Source: Bacteroidia bacterium (lineage in GTDB: Bacteria > Bacteroidota > Bacteroidia > Bacteroidales > Azobacteroidaceae). From it: a stretch of DNA of 59,370 bases. Where the stretch lies: the NCBI GenBank assembly GCA_025999935.1, contig BNXY01000010.1, positions 1-59,370 on the forward strand, given 5' to 3'. Shown here in pieces: positions 43,452-51,009 of this stretch; positions within the stretch are counted from its first letter, which is position 1; every line of letters begins with the position of its first letter. The position numbers and the translations under genes are program-made. The notes below the pieces were generated by a model, which saw nothing but the letters and a program-made list of their open reading frames with translations, ran no database searches and was not told the DNA's origin.

Positions 43452-43942
43452 TATTCGATAAACTGAAATGCATATTCAATATTCCGTTTCTCATTTTTCA
43501 ATATAAATCGTCCGTCGGGCAATTGCTCTAAACTTTTCCCTTTAACGGCTTTTCCTTCTGCTGCGTTCCAAAGCAAAAAAGCAAAATCCGATTCCACTGT
43601 TCTGCGGATATACCATTTATCCAAAAAGGAAATGGTGTTTTTCAATTTGCATTTCCCTTGGGGCGCAACAAAATCGAAGGCTTTGATTCCGAACTCGTTA
43701 ATCAAACTTCCGCGCCATTCGTTGTTTATGTATTTAAGAACCATTATGCCCGATACTTCCGCTTGTTTAGCTTTTATCAATATCCTGTACTTGGAAACCT
43801 TGGTCGTATCAAATAGCGTTTTCCCGGATAAAACACTGTTTTTCGCAGTATTGCACGACACCAACAATAGCAAACAGAAAAAGAAGCATGTCATTGCGGG
43901 CTTGACCCGCAATTCTCTTTTAATTAATAATGAATTTCGCAT
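43451..43942 (-). CDS. Outer-membrane-type lipoprotein of the pigment cluster
   Basis: About 163 residues with a lipobox LLLLVSC followed by NTAKNSV. ATG at 43942 is preferred because it gives a positively charged head (KRELRVK); the ATG at 43894 would leave none. The N-terminal head from 43890 to 43913 is encoded by a 24-bp dispersed repeat also present in the ketosynthase gene. The mature part (KYRILIKAKQAEVSGIMVLK) is beta-rich and resembles the small lipoproteins that accompany LolA-like proteins in aryl-polyene clusters. Probably helps place the pigment in the outer membrane. Confidence 0.7.
   Translation of the reverse strand: MRNSLLIKRELRVKPAMTCFFFCLLLLVSCNTAKNSVLSGKTLFDTTKVSKYRILIKAKQAEVSGIMVLKYINNEWRGSLINEFGIKAFDFVAPQGKCKLKNTISFLDKWYIRRTVESDFAFLLWNAAEGKAVKGKSLEQLPDGRFILKNEKRNIEYAFQFIE
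43890..43913. repeat. 24-bp inverted-repeat element at the lipoprotein start
   Basis: Contains ATTGCGGG and CCCGCAAT arms around a 5-base loop. Reverse complement of the copy at 46955-46978. Read in the lipoprotein frame it gives LRVKPAMT. Confidence 0.9.
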
Positions 43943-44561
43943 TTTCAATCGCTTTATTGAATTGTTTCCCTGATAACACAATAGTCGTTGTGTCGCCGTT
44001 TTGTTCCTCCATCTCCACTTTGTCCACGGAATAATCTTTTACATTGAACGTCAATTGGATGGTCGAAAACATCTTTTTCATTTCTTTTTGAAGCGGAATC
44101 AGATGTACTTGCCATTGATTTTCGCTCCAATAGTAATTGATGGTAAAGCTTTTAATGTCCTTTAATCCATTGCCGTTGATGCCATTCATCATCACTTTGA
44201 TAATCTCCTGAAAAAACTTGCTCGATTTTACATCAATCACATTTGTTTTGCCCGCTTCGGCTTGCATCATTACTTTTTTGTCGTTCAATACAAAGGTGTA
44301 AAGATATGGAGAATTGTATTCCCAACGTAAACAATTATCGTTCCGGTAATACATTTTCCCTTTTGAAACCATTTTTTCATTCAAAAGCGACAATTCTTTC
44401 ACTTGCTCAAAATCGCAAATCAGACTTTTCATTTGAGCCGACGAAGCGGTTATTTTTTCCAACATCAACTGTTGTTGTGCGGAAGTTGCCGGAATCAATT
44501 TTTGTGCATTCAGATTCAGACTGAAAATCAATATTGTGATAAAAAATAGACCTTTTTTCAT
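43920..44561 (-). CDS. LolA-like lipoprotein/lipid carrier 1
   Basis: 213 residues from the ATG at 44561 (signal peptide MKKGLFFITILIFSLNLNAQ). LolA-like beta-barrel segments: MKSLICDFEQVKELSLLNEK, VSKGKMYYRNDNCLRWEY and FVLNDKKVMM. LolA carries lipoproteins through the periplasm; the cluster-linked paralogues are believed to carry the polyene lipid. It ends within the start region of the lipoprotein gene (overlap about 20 bp). A second LolA-like gene is at 53234. Confidence 0.82.
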   Translation of the reverse strand: MKKGLFFITILIFSLNLNAQKLIPATSAQQQLMLEKITASSAQMKSLICDFEQVKELSLLNEKMVSKGKMYYRNDNCLRWEYNSPYLYTFVLNDKKVMMQAEAGKTNVIDVKSSKFFQEIIKVMMNGINGNGLKDIKSFTINYYWSENQWQVHLIPLQKEMKKMFSTIQLTFNVKDYSVDKVEMEEQNGDTTTIVLSGKQFNKAIENAKFIIN

Positions 44562-44568
44562 TCTATTG

Positions 44569-44922
44569 TTATTTTGCAATTAAAACAACGCCGCCCATAA
44601 TTAATAAAACGCCCACCCAACGAATAGCCGGAACGGTTTCGTGAAAAATATAAATGGCAGCCAACATTCCAAAAACATAACTGATGCTAATCATCGGATA
44701 AACCATCGAAAAATCAAAATGTTTGATGATATATAGCCACAACACTGTTGCGGCAGCCATACAAATTCCCGATGCGAGTAACCACCAGTTCGTCAACAGT
44801 TCGCTAAAAAACGCCCACGTAAAACTGAATTTCGCCATGCGATTCATGGCAAACTTCAAACAAACTTGTCCGCCGGAAAGAAACAAGCATTGTATTATTG
44901 ACAATAAAATTATTCTCCACAT
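44569..44922 (-). CDS. EamA/SMR-type small membrane transporter
   Basis: A 117-residue, four-helix membrane protein of the drug/metabolite transporter superfamily (ArnE-like size). LFLSGGQVCLKFAMNRM is the first helix, FSMVYPMISISYVFGMLAAI the typical middle motif and IRWVGVLLIMGGVVLIA the last. It could flip a lipid-linked sugar or a pigment intermediate. It overlaps the end of the ketosynthase gene by 13 bp. Confidence 0.8.
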   Translation of the reverse strand: MWRIILLSIIQCLFLSGGQVCLKFAMNRMAKFSFTWAFFSELLTNWWLLASGICMAAATVLWLYIIKHFDFSMVYPMISISYVFGMLAAIYIFHETVPAIRWVGVLLIMGGVVLIAK

Positions 44923-47237
44923 GCTGATAAAAGTACAAATGTATGATTTTTATTTTCAATCTGGTTGTAAAACAGGATGTTTTTTACCCTTTTTTGTTCT
45001 TTTTCATCCGAATCAAGGAATAAATGCGCCGGTATGCGTTGCTGATGCAGGCAAGTAGCGGCGGCATAAACGCCCAATCCCGGAGCGGTATAGGATTCGC
45101 CGAATAGATGTTTGTAGCGGAGCAGTTTTTTGCCGGGAAATAATGTCGGGCAAATATCTGCGTAAACTTGGTCGTTTGCCGATTCTCCGCTGTTGCCAAT
45201 CATCACGGCATCAATGTCGTCGAAAGAGCATTGGGCTTTTTTCAAGATTTGCGTTAGGCGGTCTTGAAGGAAATTAAGGAATTTAAGGTCTTTAGATTCC
45301 TTAAGTTCCTTACAATAAAGCGCCTCCACACCGCTTATCCGGCAAAGCGCACCCTCTTTTTGCTCTGCGCCCAGCATCATACTCACGGCGGTTTCGCCGC
45401 TAAAGCCATTTTCGGCATTGCCCAAATAGCCAATGCGTTTCAAAATAGTAAAATACTTGGGTGTCATTTCATCGTGTGCACCCACGAGAGCGGTTTGTAT
45501 TTGTCCGTTTTTTAATTGCATGAAAGCATCCAGCAGCGCCGACTCAAAAGAGATACCTTTGTGGGAATAGGTGGAATTGTAGCCGCGGCACCGGGTATCT
45601 ATGGCAATGAGCGAACCGATGGTATTGTGCGTGGACTGCATGAAATGCGTAGGTTTGAGCATTTCCTCGCCTTCAAGCAATAAAGCTAACAAAAAAGACT
45701 CCGTATTTTCGATACAGCCTAAACCGGTGCCGGTAATGATGGCATCGGGATTGGTAATGTTTGTAGCCTCCATTACCTGCCGAGAAGTAAGCAGCGCCCG
45801 TTTCAACACTTTACCCAAACGACGCGCTACATTCGGCTCAAAATAGAGCTTGTAATCCGGGTCAATTGCACGGATATAAGGTTCATTATATGGCAAAGGA
45901 TTATTCATCCAGTCTTCAACCAAAGGCGATTGAATGGAAATCTGCTTGGCATCTAAAATGTAAACTGCACTCGCTTTAAATTCTTTAAAGACCTTAAAAT
46001 CCACCTTCGAAAAAACCAAAGCCGTTTCATTCCCGCCAAACCCAAAGGAATTAGACAATACATGCTTAAACCTAACAGGTTTTTGAAACCTGTTAGGTTT
46101 AGTATCACAACAATACGGCTCAAAATTTAATTCCAACATTTTTTCTGAAAAATTCAAATTCACCGGGATAAAATTATGTTGCAATGCCAATAGTGAAATT
46201 ACCGCCTCTACGCCTCCCGCCGCACTGGTAGTGTGTCCGGTAAACGATTTTGTGGATGAAACCGGGGGAGTTTTTGTGCCGAAAAGCCGCTCAATCGCTA
46301 TTCCCTCGCTTAAATCGTTGTTGCCTGTTCCGGTGCCATGCGCATTGATATAGTCGATATCTTCCGGTTTTAGACCTGCAGAAGCCAAAGCATTTTTCAT
46401 TGCCAAATACGCGCCTTCGCCATCGGACGATGATGCCGTTTGGTGAAAAGCGTCGCAAGTGTTGGCACAACCGGAAAGACGCGCCAATGGTTCTATGTTC
46501 CTTTTTCGTGCGGATTCTTCCGATTCCAGAACGATATATGCTGCGCCTTCGCCCAAATTCAATCCGGCGCGGTTGGCATCGAACGGTTTGCATTGCTCTC
46601 GGTCGAGTATCATCAAAGTGTTGAAGCCATTGAGATGAAATTTGGTAAGACATTCGCTCCCGCCTGCAACAACCACATCGGCTCTTCCGTCGCGAATCAA
46701 CTGTGCGCCCAGCATTATGGCATTTGCCGCCGATGAGCAAGCTGTTGAAATTGTTTCTACTAAGGAGAAAATGCCAAAATAATCGGCAATCATTTCCGTA
46801 CAGGCGCCGCAATTCTGCGTAGCAATGTAGTCGTTTTGGGTATCATTGTCCAAAAAATCCAAATAATATAACTCGCCTTTATCCATTCCACCGACAGTTG
46901 TGCCGGAAATAAAAGCAATTCGCAATCCTTTCATTTCGGCTACATTTTGAGGGGATTGCGGGTCAAGCCCGCAATGACAAAGGGCTTCGCGCACGGCAAT
47001 CATTCCCATCAAAGAAGTACGTATGTGAATATCCGTTTCAGGAATATCCAGCAATTGCATCATCTCTTCGTTCGTGAGTTTGACTTCGCCAACCGGAAAT
47101 TCGGTGTGAGACGTTTTCAGATAATGAAGCGGTGCAATACCTGAGCGTTTTTCCTGCAACGCCGACAGTGTTTCCTGTTTGTTATTTCCTATCGCGGAAA
47201 TAATACCTGCACCGGTAACAAAGATTCCGTTTGGCAT
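44910..47237 (-). CDS. Fused ketosynthase and chain-length-factor-like protein
   Basis: A 775-residue fusion of two thiolase-fold proteins. Residues 1-410 are a complete FabF-type ketosynthase with C167 (ISTACSSAANAI), H300 (NAHGTGTGNND) and H335 (FTGHTTSAAGG). Residues 425-775 are a ketosynthase-like domain without an active-site Cys (YNSTYSHKGISFESALLDAF), like the chain-length factors that partner ketosynthases in aryl-polyene synthesis. They are normally two genes. The linker 412-423 (VDFKVFKEFKAS) comes from a dispersed repeat, and three more repeat-derived inserts are seen: 87-97 (CHCGLDPQSPQ), 380-391 (KPNRFQKPVRFK) and 642-658. The pair would elongate the aryl starter with malonyl units on the ACP encoded just upstream. 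Confidence 0.9.
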   Translation of the reverse strand: MPNGIFVTGAGIISAIGNNKQETLSALQEKRSGIAPLHYLKTSHTEFPVGEVKLTNEEMMQLLDIPETDIHIRTSLMGMIAVREALCHCGLDPQSPQNVAEMKGLRIAFISGTTVGGMDKGELYYLDFLDNDTQNDYIATQNCGACTEMIADYFGIFSLVETISTACSSAANAIMLGAQLIRDGRADVVVAGGSECLTKFHLNGFNTLMILDREQCKPFDANRAGLNLGEGAAYIVLESEESARKRNIEPLARLSGCANTCDAFHQTASSSDGEGAYLAMKNALASAGLKPEDIDYINAHGTGTGNNDLSEGIAIERLFGTKTPPVSSTKSFTGHTTSAAGGVEAVISLLALQHNFIPVNLNFSEKMLELNFEPYCCDTKPNRFQKPVRFKHVLSNSFGFGGNETALVFSKVDFKVFKEFKASAVYILDAKQISIQSPLVEDWMNNPLPYNEPYIRAIDPDYKLYFEPNVARRLGKVLKRALLTSRQVMEATNITNPDAIITGTGLGCIENTESFLLALLLEGEEMLKPTHFMQSTHNTIGSLIAIDTRCRGYNSTYSHKGISFESALLDAFMQLKNGQIQTALVGAHDEMTPKYFTILKRIGYLGNAENGFSGETAVSMMLGAEQKEGALCRISGVEALYCKELKESKDLKFLNFLQDRLTQILKKAQCSFDDIDAVMIGNSGESANDQVYADICPTLFPGKKLLRYKHLFGESYTAPGLGVYAAATCLHQQRIPAHLFLDSDEKEQKRVKNILFYNQIENKNHTFVLLSACGE
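45267..45311. repeat. Imperfect palindrome of the KESK/KDLK class in the CLF-like domain
   Basis: The left arm AAGGAAATTAAGGAATTTAA and the right arm (reverse complement AAGGAACTTAAGGAATCTAA) differ at two of 20 positions. It encodes CKELKESKDLKFLNF in the ketosynthase-like domain. Confidence 0.7.
45974..46001. repeat. Repeat of the KESK/KDLK class at the KS-CLF junction
   Basis: Contains TTTAAATTCTTTAAAGACC, read as DFKVFKEFK on the minus strand, exactly between the end of the ketosynthase and the start of the second domain. Confidence 0.6.
46068..46100. repeat. Inverted repeat, 15-bp arms, in the ketosynthase domain
   Basis: AAACCTAACAGGTTT, a 3-base spacer, then its exact reverse complement. 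Encodes KPNRFQKPVRF. One arm is also found at 56123-56138 in another ketosynthase gene. Confidence 0.9.
46955..46978. repeat. 24-bp inverted-repeat element in the ketosynthase domain
   Basis: ATTGCGGG, TCAAG, CCCGCAAT, then GAC; identical (opposite direction) to 43890-43913. It encodes CHCGLDPQ in the minus-strand gene. Confidence 0.92.
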
Positions 47238-47239
47238 AT

Positions 47240-47497
47240 TTATTTTTTCCTGTTTGCCTGAATGTATTCAGCCAATATCCGGACGGATTTGAAAATGTTG
47301 CGCCCTTGCGAAGGATCTGTCAGCTTGATGCCGTAATTTTTTTCCATCAGAACAATCAGTTCCAAGGCGTCGATGGAATCCAAACCAAGACCGGCTCCAA
47401 AAAGCGGTGCGTCATCCAAAATATCCTCCGGTTTTACGTCTTCCAAGTTTAAAACTTCAATAATTTCTCCTTTTAATTTTAAAATTAATTCTTCCAT
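47240..47497 (-). CDS. Acyl carrier protein 1
   Basis: An 85-residue acidic ACP with the phosphopantetheine site GLGLDSIDALELIVLMEKN (Ser of DSI). It lies 2 bp before the ketosynthase fusion and 67 bp after the ABC permease gene, with a TAACTTTG -7-like element (minus strand, 47528-47535) in that gap. It should carry the growing polyene chain. A second ACP is cut by the right edge. Confidence 0.92.
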   Translation of the reverse strand: MEELILKLKGEIIEVLNLEDVKPEDILDDAPLFGAGLGLDSIDALELIVLMEKNYGIKLTDPSQGRNIFKSVRILAEYIQANRKK

Positions 47498-47564
47498 GTA
47501 TTTTCTTTTATATTGAAATAATCAGTGCAAAGTTACAATAAAATTCTTATGTCGCCACTTCTTT

Positions 47565-48824
47565 TCACAAATCCACCCGTTTCTTCTGATGATACAAAAT
47601 AGCAATATACACGCAAGCCGCAGCAAATGCTACCGCAGCAATACATTCGGGGAGAATGTCCAAAAAACCGCCGTCGCGAATCAATAAATCGTAAAAGCCT
47701 TCCAATCCCCAATTCAAGGGAGAGGCGGCGCTTAATAGTTGCATAGGTCTGGGCATGGCGAATACCGGAATCCATATTCCACCGATAGCCGCCATGATGA
47801 CGGTCGAGATGGACGCAAAAATAGAGGCTTGTTGATGGCTGGTCGCAATTTTACCGATGGCAATTCCGTAACCGATAGCCGATAATGCCGAACAAATTCC
47901 CATCAACAACAATAAATGATACTGCGTTCCAACCGTTAAAGAAGGTAATCCGAGTAAGGGAAACAGATAAATCCCCATCAGAAAAATCGCAGCAAATTGC
48001 AGCAGGCAGACCGCCATATACACAAATGTCTTGCTCAACAAATACAAATAATAGGGACAGGATGTCGTTAATAAACGGGTAAAACTGCCTTCTTCGCGTT
48101 CCTTGATGATATTTCCGGCTAACGAAATCGTGATGAAAAAAATCGCAAATAAACTCCATGCCGGAACGTTGTGTTGCGTGGAATTGGGAATGGTTTTGCT
48201 TTTATCGGTCATCGCATATTGTTCGTTGAAAACCACCTGATTTTTCGATAATTGAATATCGGCAATCGGCATAGGCGACAGTTTATCGACTTCGGCGGTA
48301 ATTTCTTTAAACAGAAAATCACTTTCGATGCGAACGGCATATTCTCGCAAGGTACTCATCAAGGTATTGCGGAAAGAACTTTTAGCCGTTGGGTCGATAT
48401 AGATATTGATTTGTACGGAATCGCCGGACGAAGCAATTGCCGTTCCGTTAAAGGCGCCGATAACGTAGCGTTTTACATTTTTCCGGATTTGATTCGTTGC
48501 ATTTTCAGGGATTACAATACCAATCATGGATTTTCCTTGCGATACGGCGCGTACTAATTCTGCCTCACCCGCTGTTTCCTTGGTAACGGAAAAAATTCCG
48601 GACGCTTCGATTTGACGTTCAATCGCCAAGCCCAACGAGTCTTCATCCTGATTGAGCAAGAGTAAGGGAATACGTGTTTCGTGGAGGACGTTGAAAGTGC
48701 TGTCTTGCAAATAAGTCATAATAACCACCAGCAACATCGGCATCAGAAACATCATGCACAAACCCGCTTTATCGCGAATCAGCAACAAAAAATCTTTGTA
48801 TATCAGGAAATTTAATCTTTGCAT
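47565..48824 (-). CDS. ABC-2 type exporter permease
   Basis: 419 residues from the ATG at 48824 (MQRLNFLIYKDFLLLIRDKA), which shares one base with the stop of the ATPase gene. TM1 (LCMMFLMPMLLVVIM) is followed by a large periplasmic domain (about residues 40-225) and five TMs (AWSLFAIFFITISLAGNIIK, NIIKEREEGSFTRLL is the cytoplasmic signature). This is the YhhJ/ABC2_membrane_3 arrangement. With the neighbouring ATPase it probably exports the pigment or a lipid precursor. Confidence 0.87.
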   Translation of the reverse strand: MQRLNFLIYKDFLLLIRDKAGLCMMFLMPMLLVVIMTYLQDSTFNVLHETRIPLLLLNQDEDSLGLAIERQIEASGIFSVTKETAGEAELVRAVSQGKSMIGIVIPENATNQIRKNVKRYVIGAFNGTAIASSGDSVQINIYIDPTAKSSFRNTLMSTLREYAVRIESDFLFKEITAEVDKLSPMPIADIQLSKNQVVFNEQYAMTDKSKTIPNSTQHNVPAWSLFAIFFITISLAGNIIKEREEGSFTRLLTTSCPYYLYLLSKTFVYMAVCLLQFAAIFLMGIYLFPLLGLPSLTVGTQYHLLLLMGICSALSAIGYGIAIGKIATSHQQASIFASISTVIMAAIGGIWIPVFAMPRPMQLLSAASPLNWGLEGFYDLLIRDGGFLDILPECIAAVAFAAACVYIAILYHQKKRVDL

Positions 48825-49579
48825 CAGTCTCTCAGTTTTTTTCCGGTCAGTTGCAAATAAAGCGCTTCGAGCGACGAACAAGCGCCTCCGGCTTCATTTT
48901 TAATCAATTCTTCAGGCGTTCCCAGACAAATGAGTTTTCCTTCATCAATAAAGGCGACCTGTGTACAAAGCGATTCCGCTTCTTCCATGTAATGCGAAGT
49001 ATAAACCAAGGTGCTTCCCTCGCGGTTAATTTCTTTCAGGTTTTCCAAAATCAATGTCTTGGATTGCACGTCCACGCCCACAGTCGGCTCGTCGAGAAAC
49101 AGTATTTTCGGACGATGCAATAAGCCTGCAATCAGATTGATTCGCCGTTTCATTCCGCCTGAAAAATGTTCAATTCGTCGATGTTTACTCTGTTCTAATC
49201 TGAAAAAAACCAATAATTCGTCGATGCGGTTTTTCAGTTCGGCGCCTTTCAAACCCATGATTCCGCCGAATACTTTCAGATTTTCGTAGGCGGTCAATGC
49301 CGGATAAAGAGCAATGTCCTGAGGCACTACGCCTATCAGCGATTTGATTTCACGCAACTGATGTTGCAGCGAATAACCGCAGATATTGACCTCGCCCTCT
49401 TTGAACGAGCGAAGTCCGCATAAAATATGGATAAGCGTTGTTTTTCCCGCGCCGTTCGGACCTAACAGTCCAAGTATTTCTCCTTGGGAAATAATCAGCG
49501 AAAAGTGACTTACGGCAGGAAACGTATTCCCTTTGTAGGTCTTAGATAAATCCTTGATTTCTATTGCCGCCGGTTGCAT
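48824..49579 (-). CDS. ABC transporter ATP-binding protein
   Basis: A 251-residue ABC ATPase: Walker A LLGPNGAGKTTLI (near residue 35), Q-loop VVPQDIALYP, signature FSGGMKRRINLIAGL, Walker B ILFLDEPTVGVD and the H-loop YTSHYMEEAE. Partner of the next gene, with which it overlaps by one base. Exporter type (ABC-2). Confidence 0.93.
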   Translation of the reverse strand: MQPAAIEIKDLSKTYKGNTFPAVSHFSLIISQGEILGLLGPNGAGKTTLIHILCGLRSFKEGEVNICGYSLQHQLREIKSLIGVVPQDIALYPALTAYENLKVFGGIMGLKGAELKNRIDELLVFFRLEQSKHRRIEHFSGGMKRRINLIAGLLHRPKILFLDEPTVGVDVQSKTLILENLKEINREGSTLVYTSHYMEEAESLCTQVAFIDEGKLICLGTPEELIKNEAGGACSSLEALYLQLTGKKLRD

Positions 49580-49582
49580 GAT

Positions 49583-50590
49583 TTATTGGATAAATTTGCG
49601 TAAACCGGTAAAGAATCTTTTTTCCTCTTCGGAAATATGGACTAACTTATCTGCCAATTGGTCGTAGCTGCAAACATTTCCATTCCTCTTTTTGAATTTT
49701 CGGGAGGCTTCATAGGCAAAATCGCGCCACAAGTCGCCGATGCTCGTCATTTGTTGAGAAAAATCTTTGAGTTCCGGTTTTTCAACAATTGCAGCCGCTT
49801 CCTGTAAAAATGCCGCATACATATAACGAAAACCCGCTCCGCCTGTTCCGATTTCTTCGAGCATCCGGATGGTTTGCGCCAAATGTAATGCCGCTTTCCG
49901 AGAGCCTAATTTTGTTTCCCACCGGCGCATCTTATTCGCCATCAGGGCAATTCCTTTTACCCCGAAATAAGGAATAGGAATATCCAACATCCGCTTACAG
50001 TTGAGTTTGATACCGCTGATAATACCTGTTTTCAGGTCAGGCGATTGAGTAGAAACTTTTTTCACCCAATACATTTTTCCCATTGGAGGATAAGTGCCTT
50101 TGGCAAAACGCACCCGCTTGAGTTCTGCCGAATTGAGTTGGTTTGTAACCAACGAAACAGGGTCGCTCACGGTGTAAACATCCTCTTCTTTCCCAATAAC
50201 ACAAAGGTTGTGCGCATTAAAATGGAAACGATATTCTTTGGGAAAATACGGAAGAAAAAAAACGCCAACCACAATGCCGACCGGTTTTCCGTTCAATAGC
50301 AATTTATCCAAGGCTTTCATCGATTGGTCTTCCCGCATCGGATACAGGCGCGTGCTGATTTTAACGTGCAAGCGTTTGGCTACGCGGGCAAAAATTTGTC
50401 CCGGCAACGGCCGGAAAGAAATCACCGGCATACCGTGCATGGTAATGAAAGGCATATAGGAAAAAAACAAACCCGCGCCTAATCCCAACACCATCGGTTC
50501 GCTAATGTCAATGCCGTAATACCGCAACATATTGGATGTTACGCCACTCTCACAATGCGCCGCAGGTTTATGTTCAAAATTTATCTTCAT
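49583..50590 (-). CDS. BtrH-type acyltransferase-like protein
   Basis: A 335-residue protein with the BtrH N-terminal, cysteine-peptidase-like fold: HKPAAHCESGVTSNMLRYYG (candidate nucleophile C13), FHFNAHNLCVIGKEEDVY (candidate His near 140) and VSDP (Asp). BtrH in butirosin synthesis transfers an acyl group from ACP to an amine. In this cluster it is a good candidate for moving the finished aryl-polyene acid from ACP to the dialkylresorcinol hydroxyl, giving the flexirubin ester. This function is inferred from fold and position (between exporter and DarB genes). Confidence 0.7.
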   Translation of the reverse strand: MKINFEHKPAAHCESGVTSNMLRYYGIDISEPMVLGLGAGLFFSYMPFITMHGMPVISFRPLPGQIFARVAKRLHVKISTRLYPMREDQSMKALDKLLLNGKPVGIVVGVFFLPYFPKEYRFHFNAHNLCVIGKEEDVYTVSDPVSLVTNQLNSAELKRVRFAKGTYPPMGKMYWVKKVSTQSPDLKTGIISGIKLNCKRMLDIPIPYFGVKGIALMANKMRRWETKLGSRKAALHLAQTIRMLEEIGTGGAGFRYMYAAFLQEAAAIVEKPELKDFSQQMTSIGDLWRDFAYEASRKFKKRNGNVCSYDQLADKLVHISEEEKRFFTGLRKFIQ

Positions 50591-50593
50591 TCA

Positions 50594-50989
50594 TTAAACC
50601 TTTTTCAGTTCTTCTACTGTGATATTCAAAACAGATGCATATTTCTCCAATGCAGTTTCATCCAACTGATTAAAGACTTCGGGTTGCAAATGTTTTTTAA
50701 TTGTTTTTTTGGAAATTCCGGAATAGGAAGACAAAATGCCCACATCGAACAAATGTATGGCTATATGATAAGCCAACGGGCTTTTCTTCCCTGCTAATAC
50801 TTCCTTGCGAATGTTTTCCGCTTCTTCCGAAATGGCTTCCCATGCGAGGGCAAGCGCTTCATTTTGGGGTTCCCAACCCACACTTTCTACCGGATGATAA
50901 TTTCCGTCTTCATCGGTCGCATAGTAAATATCGCGAACGCTTGTTTTTTCTAAATACCGGCTGTCTTGGGGCACTTCTTCAATCTTCAC
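50594..50989 (-). CDS. Conserved 131-residue protein with HTH-like end
   Basis: A soluble 131-residue protein, acidic and helical, starting MKIEEVPQDSRYLEKTSVRD. The segment SYSGISKKTIKKHLQPEVFN near residue 90, then EKYASVLNITVEELKKV, resembles a Cro-type helix-turn-helix. It lies 4 bp before the BtrH-like gene and 21 bp after DarB. It could be a local regulator or an assembly protein of the pathway; function unknown. Confidence 0.6.
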   Translation of the reverse strand: MKIEEVPQDSRYLEKTSVRDIYYATDEDGNYHPVESVGWEPQNEALALAWEAISEEAENIRKEVLAGKKSPLAYHIAIHLFDVGILSSYSGISKKTIKKHLQPEVFNQLDETALEKYASVLNITVEELKKV

Positions 50990-51009
50990 AGGCTCAAAAT
51001 TTCAACTGT

